From Shewanella algae (GTDB taxonomy: Bacteria; Pseudomonadota; Gammaproteobacteria; Enterobacterales; Shewanellaceae): a stretch of 64,000 nt of DNA. The position numbers and the translations under genes were made by a program. Location: contig NZ_CP068230.1 in the NCBI RefSeq assembly GCF_009183365.2, positions 2,509,001 to 2,573,000 on the forward strand, given 5' to 3'. This document shows, piece after piece, positions 51,241 through 60,634 of the stretch (position 1 is its first letter; every line of letters starts with the position of its first letter). The notes under the pieces were generated by a model. That model was not told the origin of the DNA, did no database searches, and saw nothing but the letters and a program-made list of their open reading frames with translations.

Positions 51241-52554
51241 TCAGAGAATACGCCGCAGCAGAAAGTCGGCCTTGAGCCTGCGAATGCGGTTCATGATTTT
51301 CTTTACCGGCTTGGGGTAACTCTGCAAGGTATCTATCTGGCTGTAATGATACAAACGCTGGCTGTGCAGCAGCAGATGTTGCTGCTCTTTGACAAAAGAC
51401 TCGGCCAGCTCTTGTTGGTCATCATGCAGCAGCAAACCATTTTCCAGATCCAGGGCCCAGGCCCGCGGATTGAGATTGCTGCCGGTGAGCAGGTGTTTGC
51501 GACCATCCATGCTCACCCCTTTGAGGTGATAGCTGTTGTTGTCATGCTTCCACAGATGGATATTGAGTAGCCCCTGATCCACCGCCCACTGCTGGCGTTT
51601 GACAAACTTGCGCAGCGACTGCTCATAGAGATACGGCAAGGCACCTATGGTGGAAAAATCCTGCTCCGGTGGGATATAAAAGTCATTGGCCGTCTTGTCA
51701 CCCACCAGAATATCCAGGCGCTTTCCGTTGCGCAGGTGTTTAACCAGCGCCCGCACCAAAGCATAGGGCGGGTTAAAATAGGGAGTGCAAATAAAAAGCG
51801 ATTCCTTGGACTCCTCCACCATGGCGAGTACCGCCTTGTTGAGCGGATTGCGCTTGCGTCCGAGGCCCAAAAGCGGCGTGACCCGCAATCCCTCTTCAAC
51901 GCCCTTGAATTGATAGCTTGCCGCCGACAGTCGCTGTTTAAAGCTTCTGACATCAATTTTTTCCGGCAGTACTTCCTCTTCTTCCGGACAGCTCAGGCAA
52001 CTGACCGCTTTGTCGCTCAAAATGGCACTGTCAATCATCTCTCGCATGCTGGCAGCCAGCTCGGTCGACTCCAGCACATGGTAGCGATCGAAACGGTATC
52101 TGTCTTTCTGCTGCAGGTAGATATTATTGAGGCTGGCGCCACTGTATATCACGGCATCATCGACAATAAAGCCCTTGAGGTGCAGTACTCCCATAAACTC
52201 GCGGGATTTCACCGGCACACCATAAATGTTGAAACGCTGCTGTGCTTGCGCCATCACCTGACGGTACATCAGGTTGTTGCCGCCATCGCCCTTGTGGCCA
52301 ATAAGGCCGCGACGGGCACGGTGAAAATCCACCAACACCTTAATTTCGAGTTCGGGTCTGGCTGCCTTGGCCGCCAGCAGTTCGGCAAGTATTTCGCGTC
52401 CGGCCTCATCGTCTTCCAGATAGAGTGCCGCAATATAGATAGCCTCTTTGGCGCTACGGATCCGCTCAATCAAGGTCTGTTTGAAGTTACTTGGGGTCAG
52501 CAACCAGTGCAATGCATCCGGCGCTATGGCAATTCCACCCAGCTTATCCAGCAA
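51241..52554 (-). CDS. pssA: CDP-diacylglycerol-serine O-phosphatidyltransferase
   Basis: Phospholipase D-superfamily type I phosphatidylserine synthase, first step to phosphatidylethanolamine. 437 residues with two HKD-type motifs: HLKGFIVDD near residue 135 and HLKGVSMDGRKHLLTGSNLNPRA near 345. No membrane helix; the E. coli homologue is ribosome- and membrane-associated through basic surfaces. The start is TTG at 52554 after AGGAGGATACC, a strong ribosome site. It stands alone, with lysR downstream in the same direction. Confidence 0.94.
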   Translation of the reverse strand: MLDKLGGIAIAPDALHWLLTPSNFKQTLIERIRSAKEAIYIAALYLEDDEAGREILAELLAAKAARPELEIKVLVDFHRARRGLIGHKGDGGNNLMYRQVMAQAQQRFNIYGVPVKSREFMGVLHLKGFIVDDAVIYSGASLNNIYLQQKDRYRFDRYHVLESTELAASMREMIDSAILSDKAVSCLSCPEEEEVLPEKIDVRSFKQRLSAASYQFKGVEEGLRVTPLLGLGRKRNPLNKAVLAMVEESKESLFICTPYFNPPYALVRALVKHLRNGKRLDILVGDKTANDFYIPPEQDFSTIGALPYLYEQSLRKFVKRQQWAVDQGLLNIHLWKHDNNSYHLKGVSMDGRKHLLTGSNLNPRAWALDLENGLLLHDDQQELAESFVKEQQHLLLHSQRLYHYSQIDTLQSYPKPVKKIMNRIRRLKADFLLRRIL

Positions 52555-52903
52555 GGTATCCTCCTGTCACTGTATGTTCCGGCAATCCACTCGCTCCCTG
52601 TGTTTCCCGGCAAGAATGTCCTTCCCCTGTATGGCGAGATCGACAAAGATCCGCTGCGGGGCGAATAAGGCAATAGAAATTACCCACTTGTCCCGGCCCG
52701 GGCAAGCCTTTTCTCGCCAACAGTCGCTATTGGTTCACGATTTCGGCGCTATTTAACCCAAAAAGCGCTCTCTATAATGCGGCTCGCACTCTTAAGCCGA
52801 CCCAGATCACGCTTTTGTGATGGCAGCCCTGTTATCAGCGCATTAGCCTTATACACTAATATGCCCTTGAGCCTCTCACTTACTGAACTCAAACTGGACG
52901 ACA
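52555..52903. promoter_or_regulatory. Divergent region pssA / small membrane protein
   Basis: About 350 bp. Facing right, TATAAT at 52773-52778 is a perfect -10 and would give a 120-nt leader for the small gene at 52904; the -35 is unclear. The leader contains a short TCAC/GTGA hairpin near 52808. Nothing else was recognised. Confidence 0.45.
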
Positions 52904-53068
52904 ATGAACAAACAATTCTGGTTCACTCTTATTGGCACCCTGCTCGCGGCCTGGGCCCTGTTTCACTTCAAAACCTATCTCGGCCCTTTGGTACTGCCAC
53001 TGTTTATCGGTCTGGTGTTGATAGTCACATTGAAACTTTATTCGCTGATGGACAAGGACGACAGCTGA
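52904..53068 (+). CDS. Small membrane protein, 54 residues
   Basis: ATG at 52904 after GGACGAC, stop TGA at 53066-53068. The protein (MNKQFWFTLIGTLLAAWALF ... LMDKDDS) is nearly all two hydrophobic helices, about 6-20 and 27-47, joined by HFKTYLGP, with a charged end. Third-position pattern and hydrophobic periodicity support coding. No family recognised. dacB starts 51 bp downstream and may be cotranscribed. Confidence 0.65.
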   Translation: MNKQFWFTLIGTLLAAWALFHFKTYLGPLVLPLFIGLVLIVTLKLYSLMDKDDS

Positions 53069-53119
53069 AGTCCTGCAGGTTATACTCACAAAAGCATTCA
53101 CGGAACCGGAGGCTTTTCC

Positions 53120-54658
53120 ATGCCACAGCTGTCCTTGCAGGGCTTGGCACGTCCACTGTTATTATTGAGCGCCATGGCGCTGTCTTCCCCTTTGAAGGCC
53201 GATAATACCTCTCTCGATGATCTTTTAAATCTGATTACCCCGGCCTCATCGCAAACTGCCGTCTGGATAGAAGATTTGCAAAGCAGCGAGCAACTGCTGA
53301 GCCACAACAGTGAAACCCTGATGATCCCGGCCAGTACCCAAAAACTGCTGACCGCGGTAACAGCCACCGAGCTGCTGGGAGAAGAGTTTCGCTATCACAC
53401 CAGTATTCTCAGTACCGGCTCGCCAAAAAGCGGCGTGCTTAAAGGCGATCTCTATTTGCTGTTCAGTGGCGATCCTACCCTAACGCGCCGGGATCTGACC
53501 GAGCTGTTCAAGCGTGTCACCGAAGCCGGCATTAGCCAGGTGCAGGGCAATCTTATCTTGATAGGAGAAACCCATGAGCAGCTAAGGGCTCCCGGTTGGG
53601 TATGGGATGATTTGGGGATCTGCTACGCGGCGCCCGTCTCCAGCTATGTGATCAACCAAAACTGTGTCCATGGCAAACTCGAGCCCACACTCGCCTCGGA
53701 CAAAGCCAAAATTTCCGCGCCGGTTTATCTGCCAGTCAAACTGACCACCAACGCCATCTTCGACAAAGGCCACAAGCAGGGCTTTTGCGAACTGCAACTC
53801 GACCGATTACCCGGCAACCACTTTCATTTCAGTGGCTGTTTCCCGGGCTCCCAGGTATTGCCGTTGGCGCTGGCGGTCAACGACCCCGGCCAATATGCCA
53901 TCGACAGCGTCGCCGGCATTATCAAGGGCAAACTCAGTATCAAAGGCAAGATACTGACCTCCAATCAGCTACCGGCCAGCTCAAGGGTGGTGGCCAGTCA
54001 TGCCTCGGATGCCCTGCCCGAGCTTTTGGAAACCATGCTGCTGGAATCTGACAACCTGATTGCCGACAGCCTGCTTAAACAGCTGGGTAAACACTATTAT
54101 GGTGATGGCGCCAGTTTCAGTGCCGGTGCCAAGGCCATCAGGGAAGTGCTGGCGGAAAAAGGCGTAGTGTTGGAAAGAGCCCAACTGATAGATGGCTCTG
54201 GGCTGTCACGCTACAACCTGCTCAATGCCAGACAACTGGCGCAGTTGCTGCGATTGATTGCCGATACCCCGGATTACCAGTGGTTGATGCACAAGCTGCC
54301 GGTTTCCGGCCACAGCGGCACCTTGAAGTACCGCAAGCGCTACGCCAACAAACCGCTCAAAGGCAGAGTCTGGGCCAAGACAGGCAGTATGCAGGGTGTG
54401 GTGAATCTGGCCGGGTATGTTACCGATGACAGTGACAAGCAAGTGCCCAGATACCTGTTTGTGATACTGGAAAATGGTTTGAGCCCCCAGAGTAAGGAGC
54501 TTGAAGCCGCACCCTTTGCCACACTTTTGCTGCAGGGGCTGACAGATTACCGTGCAAACAGCCGCGCAGAAAGCCAACTGGCGGCAAAAGAGCAAGACAA
54601 GCCCAAACCAACACAGCAGGAAAAAGCACAGACAGAGCTTAATGTCAGCGCTCGTTAG
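53120..54658 (+). CDS. dacB: D-alanyl-D-alanine carboxypeptidase/endopeptidase (PBP4)
   Basis: Periplasmic S13 penicillin-binding protein trimming peptide stems and cross-links of peptidoglycan. 512 residues with a signal peptide (about 1-27). Active-site Ser72-x-x-Lys75 (PASTQKL), the SxN motif in ESDNLIAD near residue 311 and KTGSMQG near 418. The large insert between the first two motifs is usual for PBP4. The C-terminal ~30 residues are a Gln/Lys-rich low-complexity tail beyond the fold. Ends at a bidirectional terminator. Confidence 0.94.
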   Translation: MPQLSLQGLARPLLLLSAMALSSPLKADNTSLDDLLNLITPASSQTAVWIEDLQSSEQLLSHNSETLMIPASTQKLLTAVTATELLGEEFRYHTSILSTGSPKSGVLKGDLYLLFSGDPTLTRRDLTELFKRVTEAGISQVQGNLILIGETHEQLRAPGWVWDDLGICYAAPVSSYVINQNCVHGKLEPTLASDKAKISAPVYLPVKLTTNAIFDKGHKQGFCELQLDRLPGNHFHFSGCFPGSQVLPLALAVNDPGQYAIDSVAGIIKGKLSIKGKILTSNQLPASSRVVASHASDALPELLETMLLESDNLIADSLLKQLGKHYYGDGASFSAGAKAIREVLAEKGVVLERAQLIDGSGLSRYNLLNARQLAQLLRLIADTPDYQWLMHKLPVSGHSGTLKYRKRYANKPLKGRVWAKTGSMQGVVNLAGYVTDDSDKQVPRYLFVILENGLSPQSKELEAAPFATLLLQGLTDYRANSRAESQLAAKEQDKPKPTQQEKAQTELNVSAR

Positions 54659-54702
54659 TGAAGCACCTTCAAAGCTCTTAAAACAGTAATAAAGCCATAA
54701 GA

Positions 54703-54727
54703 AAAGAGCCGCTTATCGCGGCTCTTT
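54703..54727. terminator. Bidirectional intrinsic terminator
   Basis: AAAGAGCCGC-TTATC-GCGGCTCTTT between convergent dacB and the acyl-CoA dehydrogenase gene. Confidence 0.88.
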
Positions 54728-54754
54728 CAATTTAGCTTGAATACTTCTGCGTTC

Positions 54755-56524
54755 TCAGAACAGCTCGGGCGCAAGGGCCATCACACTGTCATCACCACTG
54801 ACCAGCTGACTCAAGTGGAAATCGGCTTTGGCCAACAACTTGGCAACGTAGAACTCCTTCAGTTGGTTCTTGACCTCGGCAAAGCCCGGCTCGAGCGCAT
54901 CGGTTGCAGCAAGTGCCTTATCTGCCATCAACAGCCACAGGTAACCGTAGAGTATGTAACCAAAGGCATCCAAGGCTTCAACCGCCAAGGCGTTAATGAG
55001 CGCAGGCTTATCGCCTTTTTGCTCGTTAATGGCGGCAATCGCGCTGGCAAACTGGTCAAACAGGCTTTCAACACGCTGTTTCTGCTCATTTGATACTTGT
55101 CCAAAAGTCGCCATATCGGCCTTGATATCGGCGATAAACTCATTCAGGGTCGCCAAGCGGTCACCTGTGAGCTTGCGTCCCAAAAAGTCGATGGCCTGAA
55201 TACCATTGGTGCCCTCATAAATCTGGGCGATACGGGTATCACGCACCAACTGTTCTATGCCTGTCTCACGAATATAGCCGTGGCCACCGAATACCTGCTG
55301 CGCCAATATGGTGGCGTCCAGACCGCGATCGGTCAGGAACGCCTTGGCGACAGGAGTCAGGAGGCCCACGTAACGACTGGCTTTGACTTTAACCGCTTCA
55401 TCTTCGGCAAACTTGGCCAGATCCAGCTGTTTACCTGTGAGCATGGCCAAGGCCCTACCCGCTTCTGTCATGGCGCGAATATTCAGCAGCATGCGGCGCA
55501 CGTCGCCGTGTACCAAAATAGGATCGGAATCGCTGCCGGTTGGTGAGCCGCCGGCAGCTACGCCCTGGAGGCGCTCTTTGGCATAGTCGGCCGCCATTTG
55601 ATATGCGCCCTGAGCACTGCCAAGCCCCTGAATACCTATGGACAGACGTTCATAGTTCATCATGGTGAACATGCACACCAGGCCACGGTTGGGCTCGCCG
55701 ATAAGGTAACCCTCGGCATCATCAAAATTCATCACACAAGTCGCCGAGCCCTTGAGGCCCATCTTGTGCTCTATGGCACCGACGGTTACACCGTTGGCTT
55801 CGCCCAAACTGCCGTCATCGGCCACCTTGAACTTAGGTACCAGGAACAGCGAAATGCCTTTGCTGCCGCTGATTTTGGCCAGCACCAGATGCACCAGGTT
55901 CTCAGTCAAGTCCTGATCGCCACCTGTGATGAAAATTTTTGAACCACTGATAAGGAAACTGCCGCTGTCGGTCGGTTCGGCGCGAGTGCGGATATTACGC
56001 AGGTCCGAACCTGCCTGAGGCTCTGTCATATCCATGGCGCCGGCCCATTCGCCTGAGTAGAGTTTAGGCAGATATTTGGCCTTGAGCTCCTCACTGCCGT
56101 GGGCATGAATACACAGTGCAGCACCTGCGGTCAGTGCGCTGTAAAGTGTAAAGGCGTTACAGGCGCTATAACCCATTTCATCGACCATGACACCGAGCAT
56201 TTTCGGCATCCCCATTCCCCCCAGCTCAGGATCGCCGCACAGCCCTACCCAACCACCGGCGGCAAACTCTGCATAGGCCTCTTTATAGCCATCGGGTGTG
56301 ATCACCCTGGCAGCCTCGAAACTTACTCCTTGTTCATCACCATTGCGGTTTATAGGATGGATAAGGTCGCGACACAGTTTGGCGCTTTCTTCGAGGATGG
56401 CAGCGGCAGTATCGAGATCGACCGCATCGGCCATCGCAGGCAATGAAGACCAGGTTTGTTCGGCATCAAAGACGTGCTCAAGCAAAAAGCGCATATCGGT
56501 TAACGGAGCTTGGTAGGGATTCAT
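54755..56524 (-). CDS. Acyl-CoA dehydrogenase, long C-terminal-domain type
   Basis: FAD enzyme introducing the alpha-beta double bond in acyl-CoA. The 589 residues exceed the classical ~380 and fit the subfamily with an extra C-terminal domain (acyl-CoA dehydrogenases of the FadE/DmdC-like group). Seen: AMDMTEPQAGSDL (FAD loop), HKMGLKGSATC, FGGHGYIRETGIEQLVRD and IYEGTNGIQ with the catalytic Glu. Chain-length or substrate preference cannot be read. A well-formed PsrA-like site lies 24 bp upstream, pointing to fatty-acid control. Confidence 0.92.
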   Translation of the reverse strand: MNPYQAPLTDMRFLLEHVFDAEQTWSSLPAMADAVDLDTAAAILEESAKLCRDLIHPINRNGDEQGVSFEAARVITPDGYKEAYAEFAAGGWVGLCGDPELGGMGMPKMLGVMVDEMGYSACNAFTLYSALTAGAALCIHAHGSEELKAKYLPKLYSGEWAGAMDMTEPQAGSDLRNIRTRAEPTDSGSFLISGSKIFITGGDQDLTENLVHLVLAKISGSKGISLFLVPKFKVADDGSLGEANGVTVGAIEHKMGLKGSATCVMNFDDAEGYLIGEPNRGLVCMFTMMNYERLSIGIQGLGSAQGAYQMAADYAKERLQGVAAGGSPTGSDSDPILVHGDVRRMLLNIRAMTEAGRALAMLTGKQLDLAKFAEDEAVKVKASRYVGLLTPVAKAFLTDRGLDATILAQQVFGGHGYIRETGIEQLVRDTRIAQIYEGTNGIQAIDFLGRKLTGDRLATLNEFIADIKADMATFGQVSNEQKQRVESLFDQFASAIAAINEQKGDKPALINALAVEALDAFGYILYGYLWLLMADKALAATDALEPGFAEVKNQLKEFYVAKLLAKADFHLSQLVSGDDSVMALAPELF

Positions 56525-56547
56525 CAGCAGACTCTTTAAACGTTAGA

Positions 56548-56565
56548 TTTAAACACTTGTTTCAA
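56548..56565 (-). promoter_or_regulatory. PsrA-like operator
   Basis: TTTAAAC-ACTT-GTTTCAA contains AAAC-N4-GTTT, the core of PsrA sites (fatty-acid degradation regulator). It lies just upstream of the acyl-CoA dehydrogenase start. Confidence 0.55.
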
Positions 56566-56698
56566 TCTAACCCAGATGTCACCGCAATACAATGCGCCAA
56601 AGGTAGAATTAGCAAGACAGCGACCACAAAAAACGCCTTCCGCCAGCCCATTAACGAGTGGGACTCTTCGGCTGCAAAACACCTTTATTCAAGCTATG

Positions 56699-56722
56699 AA
56701 AAAACCGGCCATCAGGCCGGTT
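56699..56722 (-). terminator. Intrinsic terminator after the S9 peptidase gene
   Basis: AACCGGCC/GGCCGGTT with loop ATCA and a T-run on the minus strand; T4 also follows on the plus strand. Confidence 0.88.
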
Positions 56723-56749
56723 TTGTTGACTAAACGCTCTCGCTGGTCT

Positions 56750-58795
56750 TTATTTGGTCCAGCGGTCCATCCAGCCCAGTACCTTGGCGTACCACTGCTC
56801 AAGGTTATTGGGGTTGAGGATCCAGTGGTTTTCGTCCGGATAGATCAGCAACTCCGAAGGGATATTATTGCGCTGCATATAGCTGAACGCCGCCAAACCC
56901 TGACCGTAAGGTACCCGGAAGTCTTTCTCACCGTGGATCACCAACATAGGAGTCTTCCAGTTTTCCACATAGTTGGCCGGATTGAACTTCTCATAAAGAT
57001 CCTTGGCCTGCTCGTAGCTGCCGCCAAACTCATGCTCAGGGAACCAGAGTTCCTCGGTCACATGATACATGGAGCGCATATCAAACAAGCCAGCGTGGTT
57101 AACCAGGCACTTGAAACCGTCGTTCCAGTTGCCCTGGATCCAGTTCATCATGTAACCACCGTAGGAGCCGCCGAGGGCACAGACGTTATCGGCATCGATC
57201 CACTTCTGCTGTTTGGCAACCGCAGCCAGACCTTTTTGCAAATCTTCCAAAGGCTTACCGCCCCAGTCCAGGCTGATGGAATCGGTAAAGGCCTGACCAT
57301 AGCCGGTAGAGCCGTGGAAATCCACCATCACCACAGCATATCCGGCACCGGCCCACAGCTGAGGATTCCAGCGGAAGCTGAAACTGTTGCCGAATGAACC
57401 TTGTGGGCCGCCGTGTACCAGGAAGGCCACCGGATACTGCTTGCCTTTCTTGAAGTTGGCCGGCTTGAGCCAGTAACCATAAACCTCTTCGTTGTTCCAG
57501 CCCTTGAAGCTGAACTGCTCGAACTCACCGAACTTGACCTTGTCCAGCTTGGCCTTGTTGACTTCAGTCAAACGGGTCAGGTTTTGCCCTTCCATGTTGA
57601 TGGAGTAGAGATCGCCCGGTTCCACCAAAGACTTATGATTGATGATCAAACGATCGCCCGCCAGACCCACCAGGCTGTTGCTGCCATCGTTGTAAATGGC
57701 GCGCACATCACCAAACTGGGTGTTGATGGCAAATACAGACACCTGCCCCAGATCCTGAGCGGTCACATACAGGGTGTTGTTATCTTTACCAAAGCTCAGC
57801 GAGGCCGGGCTTCTGTCCCACATGGGCGCCACTTCCTTGCCCTGACCCGTGACTGTGTCTTTGAGCATGATGCGGTATCTGTCGGCCTCGAATCCGGGCT
57901 TTTTCATCGCCAGATAGGCCAGATAGCGGCCATCGGCGGAAAACACCGGCTGAGCATCCCAGGCCTGGTTATCTTCGGTGAGATTCTTGGCCTTACCACC
58001 TGTGACCGGCACTTGCCAGAGATCGTAGTTGGTGGTCCAGGCCTGATCTTTACTCGGTGCCTTGGCACTGTAGACAATATATTTACCATCCGGGCTGAAT
58101 GTCACCTCTTCCATGCCGGAAAATGGCTTGGGTGGGGTTTCGGTATCCAGGCCCTTGGTCACATCCACCGGCTTACCTAGCTTGCCGTTTTCAAGCTGCG
58201 CCACAAACAGGTGATTACGGGCATGGTCAGACCAGGTGTCCCAGTGACGCACCATCAACTGATCGTATTCACGACCTGTACTCTTGCGCTCGGCTTCTTT
58301 ATCAAACTTGGCTTTTGAACATTCCAGGGTGTCGCACTCGGGAAAAACACGAATGCTCATCACTACCTGCTTGCCATCGGCCGATAATTTGTAGCCGTCG
58401 ATACCCAGAGGCAAATCAGATACGGCCTGTGCTTCACCACCATCCAGCGGCAAGCGATACAGTTGGCTGCTGCCATCACGGGCGGCGATAAAATAGACTT
58501 GCTTGTCGTCGCTGCTGAAGGCCACATCGTGCTCAGTACCCGGTGCAGAAGTCAGCTGCTTGGGAGCCGCGTTCTTGTCACTGAGATCCAACAGATAGAG
58601 ATCTGAGCCGCTGCCTTCATCGGTGACCTTCTTCAGGCCATAGATAAGCTTGGTACCGTCATTGGATACAGCGGCAGAATGGAGTTTGTTGAGCTTGACC
58701 AGATCCTGGACAGTAAAAGGTGCCTTATCGGCAGCCAGCGCCGGCAGAGCCAGACCTGCGGCGAGCAGCGCCATCAATAGTGGGTTGGTTTTCAT
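56750..58795 (-). CDS. Periplasmic S9 family prolyl oligopeptidase / dipeptidyl peptidase
   Basis: 681 residues: signal peptide (1-22, LALPALAA), a seven-bladed beta-propeller region (about 40-420) and an alpha/beta hydrolase domain. The triad is visible as Ser in GGSYGGYM, Asp in HGEKDFRVP and His in DENHWIL. The layout is that of S9C acylaminoacyl or DPP5-like peptidases, which degrade peptides in the periplasm. The start at 58795 is set by the signal peptide; the frame is open 12 codons upstream without a ribosome site. Single-gene unit between two terminators. Confidence 0.9.
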   Translation of the reverse strand: MKTNPLLMALLAAGLALPALAADKAPFTVQDLVKLNKLHSAAVSNDGTKLIYGLKKVTDEGSGSDLYLLDLSDKNAAPKQLTSAPGTEHDVAFSSDDKQVYFIAARDGSSQLYRLPLDGGEAQAVSDLPLGIDGYKLSADGKQVVMSIRVFPECDTLECSKAKFDKEAERKSTGREYDQLMVRHWDTWSDHARNHLFVAQLENGKLGKPVDVTKGLDTETPPKPFSGMEEVTFSPDGKYIVYSAKAPSKDQAWTTNYDLWQVPVTGGKAKNLTEDNQAWDAQPVFSADGRYLAYLAMKKPGFEADRYRIMLKDTVTGQGKEVAPMWDRSPASLSFGKDNNTLYVTAQDLGQVSVFAINTQFGDVRAIYNDGSNSLVGLAGDRLIINHKSLVEPGDLYSINMEGQNLTRLTEVNKAKLDKVKFGEFEQFSFKGWNNEEVYGYWLKPANFKKGKQYPVAFLVHGGPQGSFGNSFSFRWNPQLWAGAGYAVVMVDFHGSTGYGQAFTDSISLDWGGKPLEDLQKGLAAVAKQQKWIDADNVCALGGSYGGYMMNWIQGNWNDGFKCLVNHAGLFDMRSMYHVTEELWFPEHEFGGSYEQAKDLYEKFNPANYVENWKTPMLVIHGEKDFRVPYGQGLAAFSYMQRNNIPSELLIYPDENHWILNPNNLEQWYAKVLGWMDRWTK

Positions 58796-58828
58796 TATAA
58801 ATCTTCTTATTGGTTGTTGATTGCAATG

Positions 58829-58850
58829 CAAAAGGGGCCAACAGGCCCCT
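58829..58850 (-). terminator. Intrinsic terminator after the fumarase gene
   Basis: GGGGCC/GGCCCC (58834-58839 and 58844-58849) with a T-run on the minus strand. Confidence 0.85.
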
Positions 58851-58861
58851 CAAGGTTCAGC

Positions 58862-60379
58862 TTAAGCCTTGGCGTTCTGGATATTCACCTTCCAGATTGC
58901 CGGGCCGGTTTCGTGCGCATTCACCCCGTTGGAGTCAACCGCTACAGTAACAGGCATATCCTTGACGTCAAACTCATAGATGGCTTCCATCCCGAGATCT
59001 TCAAACGCCACCACACGGGATTGCTTAATCGCCTTGGACACCAGATAAGCGGCGCCGCCGACGGCCATCAAATATACCGCCTTGTGCTTGCGGATAGATT
59101 CGACTGTGGCCGGACCACGTTCTGCCTTGCCTATCATGCCCATTAGACCCGTCTTATCCAGCATAAGATCGGTAAACTTATCCATACGGGTAGCGGTTGT
59201 CGGGCCGGCCGGGCCAACCACTTCATCACCTACTGGATCGACTGGACCTACGTAATAGATGAATTTACCAGTGAAATCAACTCCTTCAGGTAAGCCTTCA
59301 CCGCTTTCAATCAGGCTCTGGATCCGTTTGTGAGCCGCGTCACGGCCGGTGAGCATCTTACCCGAGAGCAGCAGAGTATCGCCGCTGTTCCAGCTTTCAA
59401 TCTCTTCCTGGGTAACGGTATCGAGATTGACCCTGCGCACGCTCTCACCCACTTCCCAGGTGATTTCCGGCCAGTCATCAAGGCTTGGCGGAGTCAACTC
59501 GGCTGGGCCGCTGCCATCAAGATGGAAATGCACATGGCGGGTGGCGGCGCAGTTTGGGATCATCACCACAGGCTTGGAGGCAGCGTGGGTTGGCGCTGTC
59601 TTGATTTTAACGTCCAGTACAGTAGTCAAACCGCCCAGGCCCTGGGCACCAATGCCTAAGTTGTTGGCGCGCTCGAAGATATCCAAACGCAGCTTCTCTT
59701 CCGTGGTTTCGGCGCCGCGTTCCATCAACTCGTGAATATCCACGCTCTCCATCAAGGCTTCCTTGGCAAGCACAGCGGCTTTCTCGGCGGTGCCGCCAAT
59801 ACCTATTCCCAGCATACCCGGAGGACACCAGCCGGCGCCCATGGTTGGCAGTGTCTTCTCAACCCAGGCGGCGATATCGTCAGATGGATTGAGCATCACC
59901 ATCTTGGCCTTGTTTTCACTGCCGCCGCCCTTGGCGGCAATGGCCACTTCGATATGATCGCCGGGAACCATCTGAATATGCACCACGGAAGGTGTGTTAT
60001 CGCGGGTATTCTTGCGGCTGCCAGCCGGGTCGGCCACTATTGAGGCCCGCAGCGGGTTATCAGGATTGGTATAAGCGCGGCGCACGCCTTCATCCACCAT
60101 CTGCTGCACTGTCATATCTGTCTTGTCCCACTGCACGCCCATTCCCAGATAGACATAACAGGTCACAATACCGGTATCCTGGCATAAGGGTCTGTGTCCT
60201 TCGGCAGACATGCGCGAGTTGATCAAAATCTGGGCAATTGCATCCTTGGCAGCCTGGCTCTGCTCACGCTCATAGGCGGCGGCCATGGCATCGATAAAAT
60301 CTTTGGGATGGTAATAGGAGATATATTGCAGGGCATCACTGATGCTGTCGATAAAGTCAGCTTGCTTGATTACAGACAT
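58862..60379 (-). CDS. Fumarate hydratase, class I (iron-sulfur)
   Basis: Interconverts fumarate and malate with a labile 4Fe-4S cluster. 505 residues. Cluster cysteines are Cys66 (RPLCQDTG), Cys185 (GWCPPGML) and Cys277 (IPNCAAT). GPVDPVGDEVVGPAGPTTATRMD is the C-terminal swivelling-domain signature, split here in reading. E. coli FumA and FumB are about 548 residues; this is a shorter version of the same class. GGAGCG precedes the ATG. Divergent from pabB. Confidence 0.94.
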   Translation of the reverse strand: MSVIKQADFIDSISDALQYISYYHPKDFIDAMAAAYEREQSQAAKDAIAQILINSRMSAEGHRPLCQDTGIVTCYVYLGMGVQWDKTDMTVQQMVDEGVRRAYTNPDNPLRASIVADPAGSRKNTRDNTPSVVHIQMVPGDHIEVAIAAKGGGSENKAKMVMLNPSDDIAAWVEKTLPTMGAGWCPPGMLGIGIGGTAEKAAVLAKEALMESVDIHELMERGAETTEEKLRLDIFERANNLGIGAQGLGGLTTVLDVKIKTAPTHAASKPVVMIPNCAATRHVHFHLDGSGPAELTPPSLDDWPEITWEVGESVRRVNLDTVTQEEIESWNSGDTLLLSGKMLTGRDAAHKRIQSLIESGEGLPEGVDFTGKFIYYVGPVDPVGDEVVGPAGPTTATRMDKFTDLMLDKTGLMGMIGKAERGPATVESIRKHKAVYLMAVGGAAYLVSKAIKQSRVVAFEDLGMEAIYEFDVKDMPVTVAVDSNGVNAHETGPAIWKVNIQNAKA

Positions 60380-60634
60380 GTTTGGCGCTCCATTAGCCTA
60401 AGGATCCGCCCCTTCAGCTCAGGATCAACGCTCAACAGAGATTCAAGCCAAAGCCTTGAATTTCAGGCTCCGCTTGTCGGTTTTGCGACACAAAAATGCT
60501 CAAAACGACAGCAAAGCCGTGATACAACGCGTTTTCACCAAGGGCCAGGGGTGGTTTTATTAGTTTTTTGTGGCCGTTATGATACTCTTTCGTTCCTTTT
60601 TGGGCTACATCACATTTTCAGATAGGGTCGTTCG
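60380..60634. promoter_or_regulatory. Divergent region fumarase / pabB
   Basis: 255 bp without a gene. Facing pabB, TATGAT near 60577-60582 is a possible -10. No operator recognised. Confidence 0.3.

Noticed and set aside
52777..53205. 142-codon plus-strand open frame over the small membrane protein
   Set aside because: It is the other-frame shadow of the 54-residue gene and the dacB start; its translation is Arg/Ser-rich without a domain.
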